Below the pieces are notes generated by a model, which did no database searches, was not told the DNA's origin, and was given only the letters and a program-made list of their open reading frames with translations. From assembly GCA_027669155.1 (NCBI GenBank), contig JAQEDR010000027.1:1-26092 (forward strand): DNA of 26,092 nucleotides, read 5' to 3'. Both the position numbers and the translations under genes were made by a program. Shown here piece after piece: positions 24,801 to 26,092 of the stretch. This DNA is from Peptoniphilaceae bacterium AM52-5BH. Its GTDB lineage: Bacteria; Bacillota; Clostridia; Tissierellales; Peptoniphilaceae. Numbering within the stretch: the stretch's first letter is position 1; every line of letters begins with the position of its first letter.

Positions 24801-25970
24801 AATAGCTTCTTGGATTTAGATATATACGCAGACAGCTTGTGGAAGGTTTATAACTCTATAAAAGGTAAAGATTATAGAAATTACATCTATACCTTAAACA
24901 TGGGACAAAATTCATATATATTCTCCCTAAATAATATCTTAAAATCAGGAACCGAACATTCAGAAGAAGTAGGAGAAAGAGTAACCCAAACAAATAGGGA
25001 TGACTTTAGACCAGTCCTTATGGCCTTGGATGCTTTAAAAGTAAATGGCTTTATTATATCCTATAGCTTTCCTAATAAACAAGGATATTTGGAAGTAGAA
25101 TCTTATGATGAAAATTACCTAAAGAAGTTAAAAGAATTTTTATCTCGTTGTATAAAAAATAGGATAGAAAACATTAGCCTGGTCAAACTAAATTATAGGT
25201 TAGACAATATAGAAACAGAGTGGGTTCAACGCAGAGACTATTACTACCTAGTCAGTTCATCCTTAGACTGCGATAATGAGATATATACAGAAGATCTTTT
25301 GCCAAACAAAGTAGCAGAAAAGTTTGCCCAAGAAGATGTAAAAGAATATGTCTCTGATTTTAACGACTTTATGGCAAAGTATAACAATTATAGGCAAAAT
25401 GAGGAACTGCAGATTTTTAATATACTAGATGATAAAAAAACGGACTATGCTATATATGATAGGAAAAATGATAGTGTAAGACTTAATTTTTCTTATGGGT
25501 CTATGGCATTTAGGGACTTTTTTACCAGGGAAGGTAATGCCCTTGAAACCTATGCTTTCTTCAAAATTGCAAGGTTCCAGGATATTTTTGACAATGTCGG
25601 ACTAAATATAGAAATTGATTGGAAAGCTGATGATGTTTTTGATAAGGATAGCGAGCTTATCAAAAACGAAATAGACATAGTTTGCATCAAGGGTCTTACA
25701 ACATATTTGATTTCCTGCAAGCAATCAAGACTTAGAAATGAATTTATCTATGAAATAGGCTACCACGCCACAAAATTCGGTATAGGGACAGTCCCAATCA
25801 TAATAAATTCCTATAAGTATCATGGAGATGAATTAGATAGGCTAAGAAATAGATGCCAACAATCAGGAGTCTTGCTCATAGATAGAGATACACTTGATGG
25901 CGATTTGAAGGGATATTTTGAAAACTTAATCTCATCTAATAAAAAAATTGATAAAATTCCTAATTTATAG
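21870..25970 (+). CDS. 1366-aa fusion: protein kinase, Rossmann, RyR, CARF-like, PD-(D/E)xK-like
   Basis: Residues ~28-320 are a Ser/Thr-type kinase: IGEGRSVRV loop (G35-S39), K60, YMDLSPNN (D181, N186), DFD in place of DFG (D200) and APE (226-228), so probably active. Residues ~364-505 look Rossmann-like (NINVGIIADNE.., LKRTCQIKING). Residues ~620-690 resemble a RyR domain of the kind fused to TrkA-N-like Rossmann folds (MAYMEHHSWNKFMIVEGYE, W635; PLHPLISNYHL). Residues ~795-945 resemble a CARF domain (RPAQVVFIKDPEE; FDFTGNTVKQARF, G913, versus the usual TGGTK). Residues ~1220-1366 resemble the DUF1887/Card1-type nuclease: GNALE (E1226), NEIDIV (D1269), ISCKQ (K1284), where the usual Glu of ExK is S1282. 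It overlaps the 711-aa gene and ends the unit. The kinase is certain in outline; RyR and nuclease are likely; CARF is tentative. Confidence 0.8.
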   Translation: MNKADQRLPDKFSVKIEGMNNTFYDIEVLEPKQIGEGRSVRVYQARVNLDKSTTKTMIIKELKLVENNKIEINKNRNDIENIFLVYYRKNNPSYFVDNQEKKKFKDDFFKNKRIFSILGDDMVEPLYLATYEGRALAFYETNNARSLDNFKSLDLFRIVEVMLSLAKILKNIHDQDIVYMDLSPNNILYDYESRKVRLFDFDACIDLKKKDQVREIYGPSQQSFLAPEFKNTTDMDTIRSFFINPSIDTFMFGSNLFYLITGKYLNDKILEDEELMRDLLAGELNKIKNKIFVDEEISKILIDLVVECVKIYDRFISDSSIIEDLSRAKKSIEKKMRQPLLDLVGAAHILDKHPLYDYIDEDSNINVGIIADNEKAKLYFDLIFAPLLIEGVKLNFTFYYRKSSNFHEYLIERAPLLKRTCQIKINGEIAYDKVDESITDDTYAHIDFIEVENFDDLADIEKNTYILILENKNTKEENLGKRIFDKVKNDDKKRAIIVRSFDLSKDRTDENEKATILIYYDQIKMATEERGIFEGRILEEAFGVHSFYELSSNERIDRDELFDNFIKSDDLYNAKSSLRSALSIKYKFYDCGIHNIPRPYREFSKLIKNETPIDPDKPQGPTIRDKMAYMEHHSWNKFMIVEGYEKPSDEEFFSYAYKNNNDHRDKKARPYPLHPLISNYHLKRIDSQEIDEIDRISENISKAQEASIKTSEQSLAYDLKFLARDYDYPLDPVNASLKSYMQKLANLIENIKKGDKDSQAIYKFIDRRIKDLLERGSHQISPYVKDKYTAIDDRVKIIISYKNYKNYRLVDYDIVDAIGQIVYGPVDILYKPFVSDEGSLWKNIAAVLKFRPAQVVFIKDPEENIAHKFETIKSFLRDKRNLSSTSIRIIDQNQAKFEVENHYDKNIIFDFTGNTVKQARFTSFLNMARPVPYVIYEGNNQWDGDYEGLDYNLTKPSLSIEETFYLNNARLDTEDKINSFLDLDIYADSLWKVYNSIKGKDYRNYIYTLNMGQNSYIFSLNNILKSGTEHSEEVGERVTQTNRDDFRPVLMALDALKVNGFIISYSFPNKQGYLEVESYDENYLKKLKEFLSRCIKNRIENISLVKLNYRLDNIETEWVQRRDYYYLVSSSLDCDNEIYTEDLLPNKVAEKFAQEDVKEYVSDFNDFMAKYNNYRQNEELQIFNILDDKKTDYAIYDRKNDSVRLNFSYGSMAFRDFFTREGNALETYAFFKIARFQDIFDNVGLNIEIDWKADDVFDKDSELIKNEIDIVCIKGLTTYLISCKQSRLRNEFIYEIGYHATKFGIGTVPIIINSYKYHGDELDRLRNRCQQSGVLLIDRDTLDGDLKGYFENLISSNKKIDKIPNL

Positions 25971-26019
25971 GATTATGAATTAGCCAAGCATATAGTAAAA
26001 TAAAAAAAACTTATAAAGC

Positions 26020-26056
26020 AAACCCCAAAATCCTAAATCCGGATGGAGGGGTTTTT
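26020..26056 (+). terminator. Rho-independent terminator after the cluster
   Basis: AAACCCC (26020-26026) pairs with GGGGTTT (26048-26054). The stem is extended by weaker inner pairing around ATCCGGAT, and TTTTT ends at 26056. It lies ~50 bases after the stop of the kinase fusion. Confidence 0.8.
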
Positions 26057-26092
26057 AGTACCATAAATAGTGTAAGAAAGAAAGTAATTTCT

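Overview
Organism (inference): the window is AT-rich. Arg is mostly AGA/AGG, Ile is often ATA, Shine-Dalgarno sites are strong (AAAGGAGG type), and the rRNA/tRNA sequences are Firmicutes-like. This suggests a low-GC Gram-positive anaerobe, plausibly a Peptoniphilaceae coccus such as Anaerococcus. The genus was not verified.

Layout: (1) 1-960 is the end of an rRNA operon: the 23S 3' end, a 5S gene and terminator, a decayed second 5S-like copy broken by hairpin-bearing insertions, and tRNA-Gln(CTG) with its terminator. (2) 1226-9946 is a defence-type block. It starts with a TPR-like pseudogene carrying two in-frame stops. Next is an intact 1215-aa TIR-NACHT(STAND)-TPR protein. A second paralogue follows, overlapping it as ATGA, and is split by a TGA exactly where the first copy has a Trp codon. 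A long hairpin terminator closes the block. (3) 10041-10540 holds a ~220-bp tandem repeat whose full units each carry a TATAAT box and a large terminator-like hairpin. (4) 10614-25970 is a long run of co-directional, mostly overlapping or tightly spaced genes with no clear match to a named system. They are: a small protein, an HExxH zincin, an intact VirD4/TraG-like ATPase next to a Walker-A-less paralogue, two small membrane proteins, two unrecognised proteins, an OmpA-domain lipoprotein, two helical proteins, a multi-pass membrane protein, a 711-aa protein, and a 1366-aa fusion. The fusion reads as protein kinase, Rossmann-like, RyR-like, CARF-like and PD-(D/E)xK-like. A terminator closes the window.

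How they may work together (inference): block 2 looks like an abortive-infection immune receptor pair. TPR arrays would sense, the NACHT would oligomerise and TIR would attack NAD+, with only one copy now intact. Block 4 looks like a membrane- and wall-associated machine. It has an active/inactive ATPase pair, small membrane partners and a lipoprotein with a peptidoglycan-binding-type domain. A cytoplasmic kinase/nucleotide-sensor/nuclease module at its 3' end may have its own promoter. The 1366-aa fusion and the active/dead ATPase pair are the strongest leads for an undescribed system.
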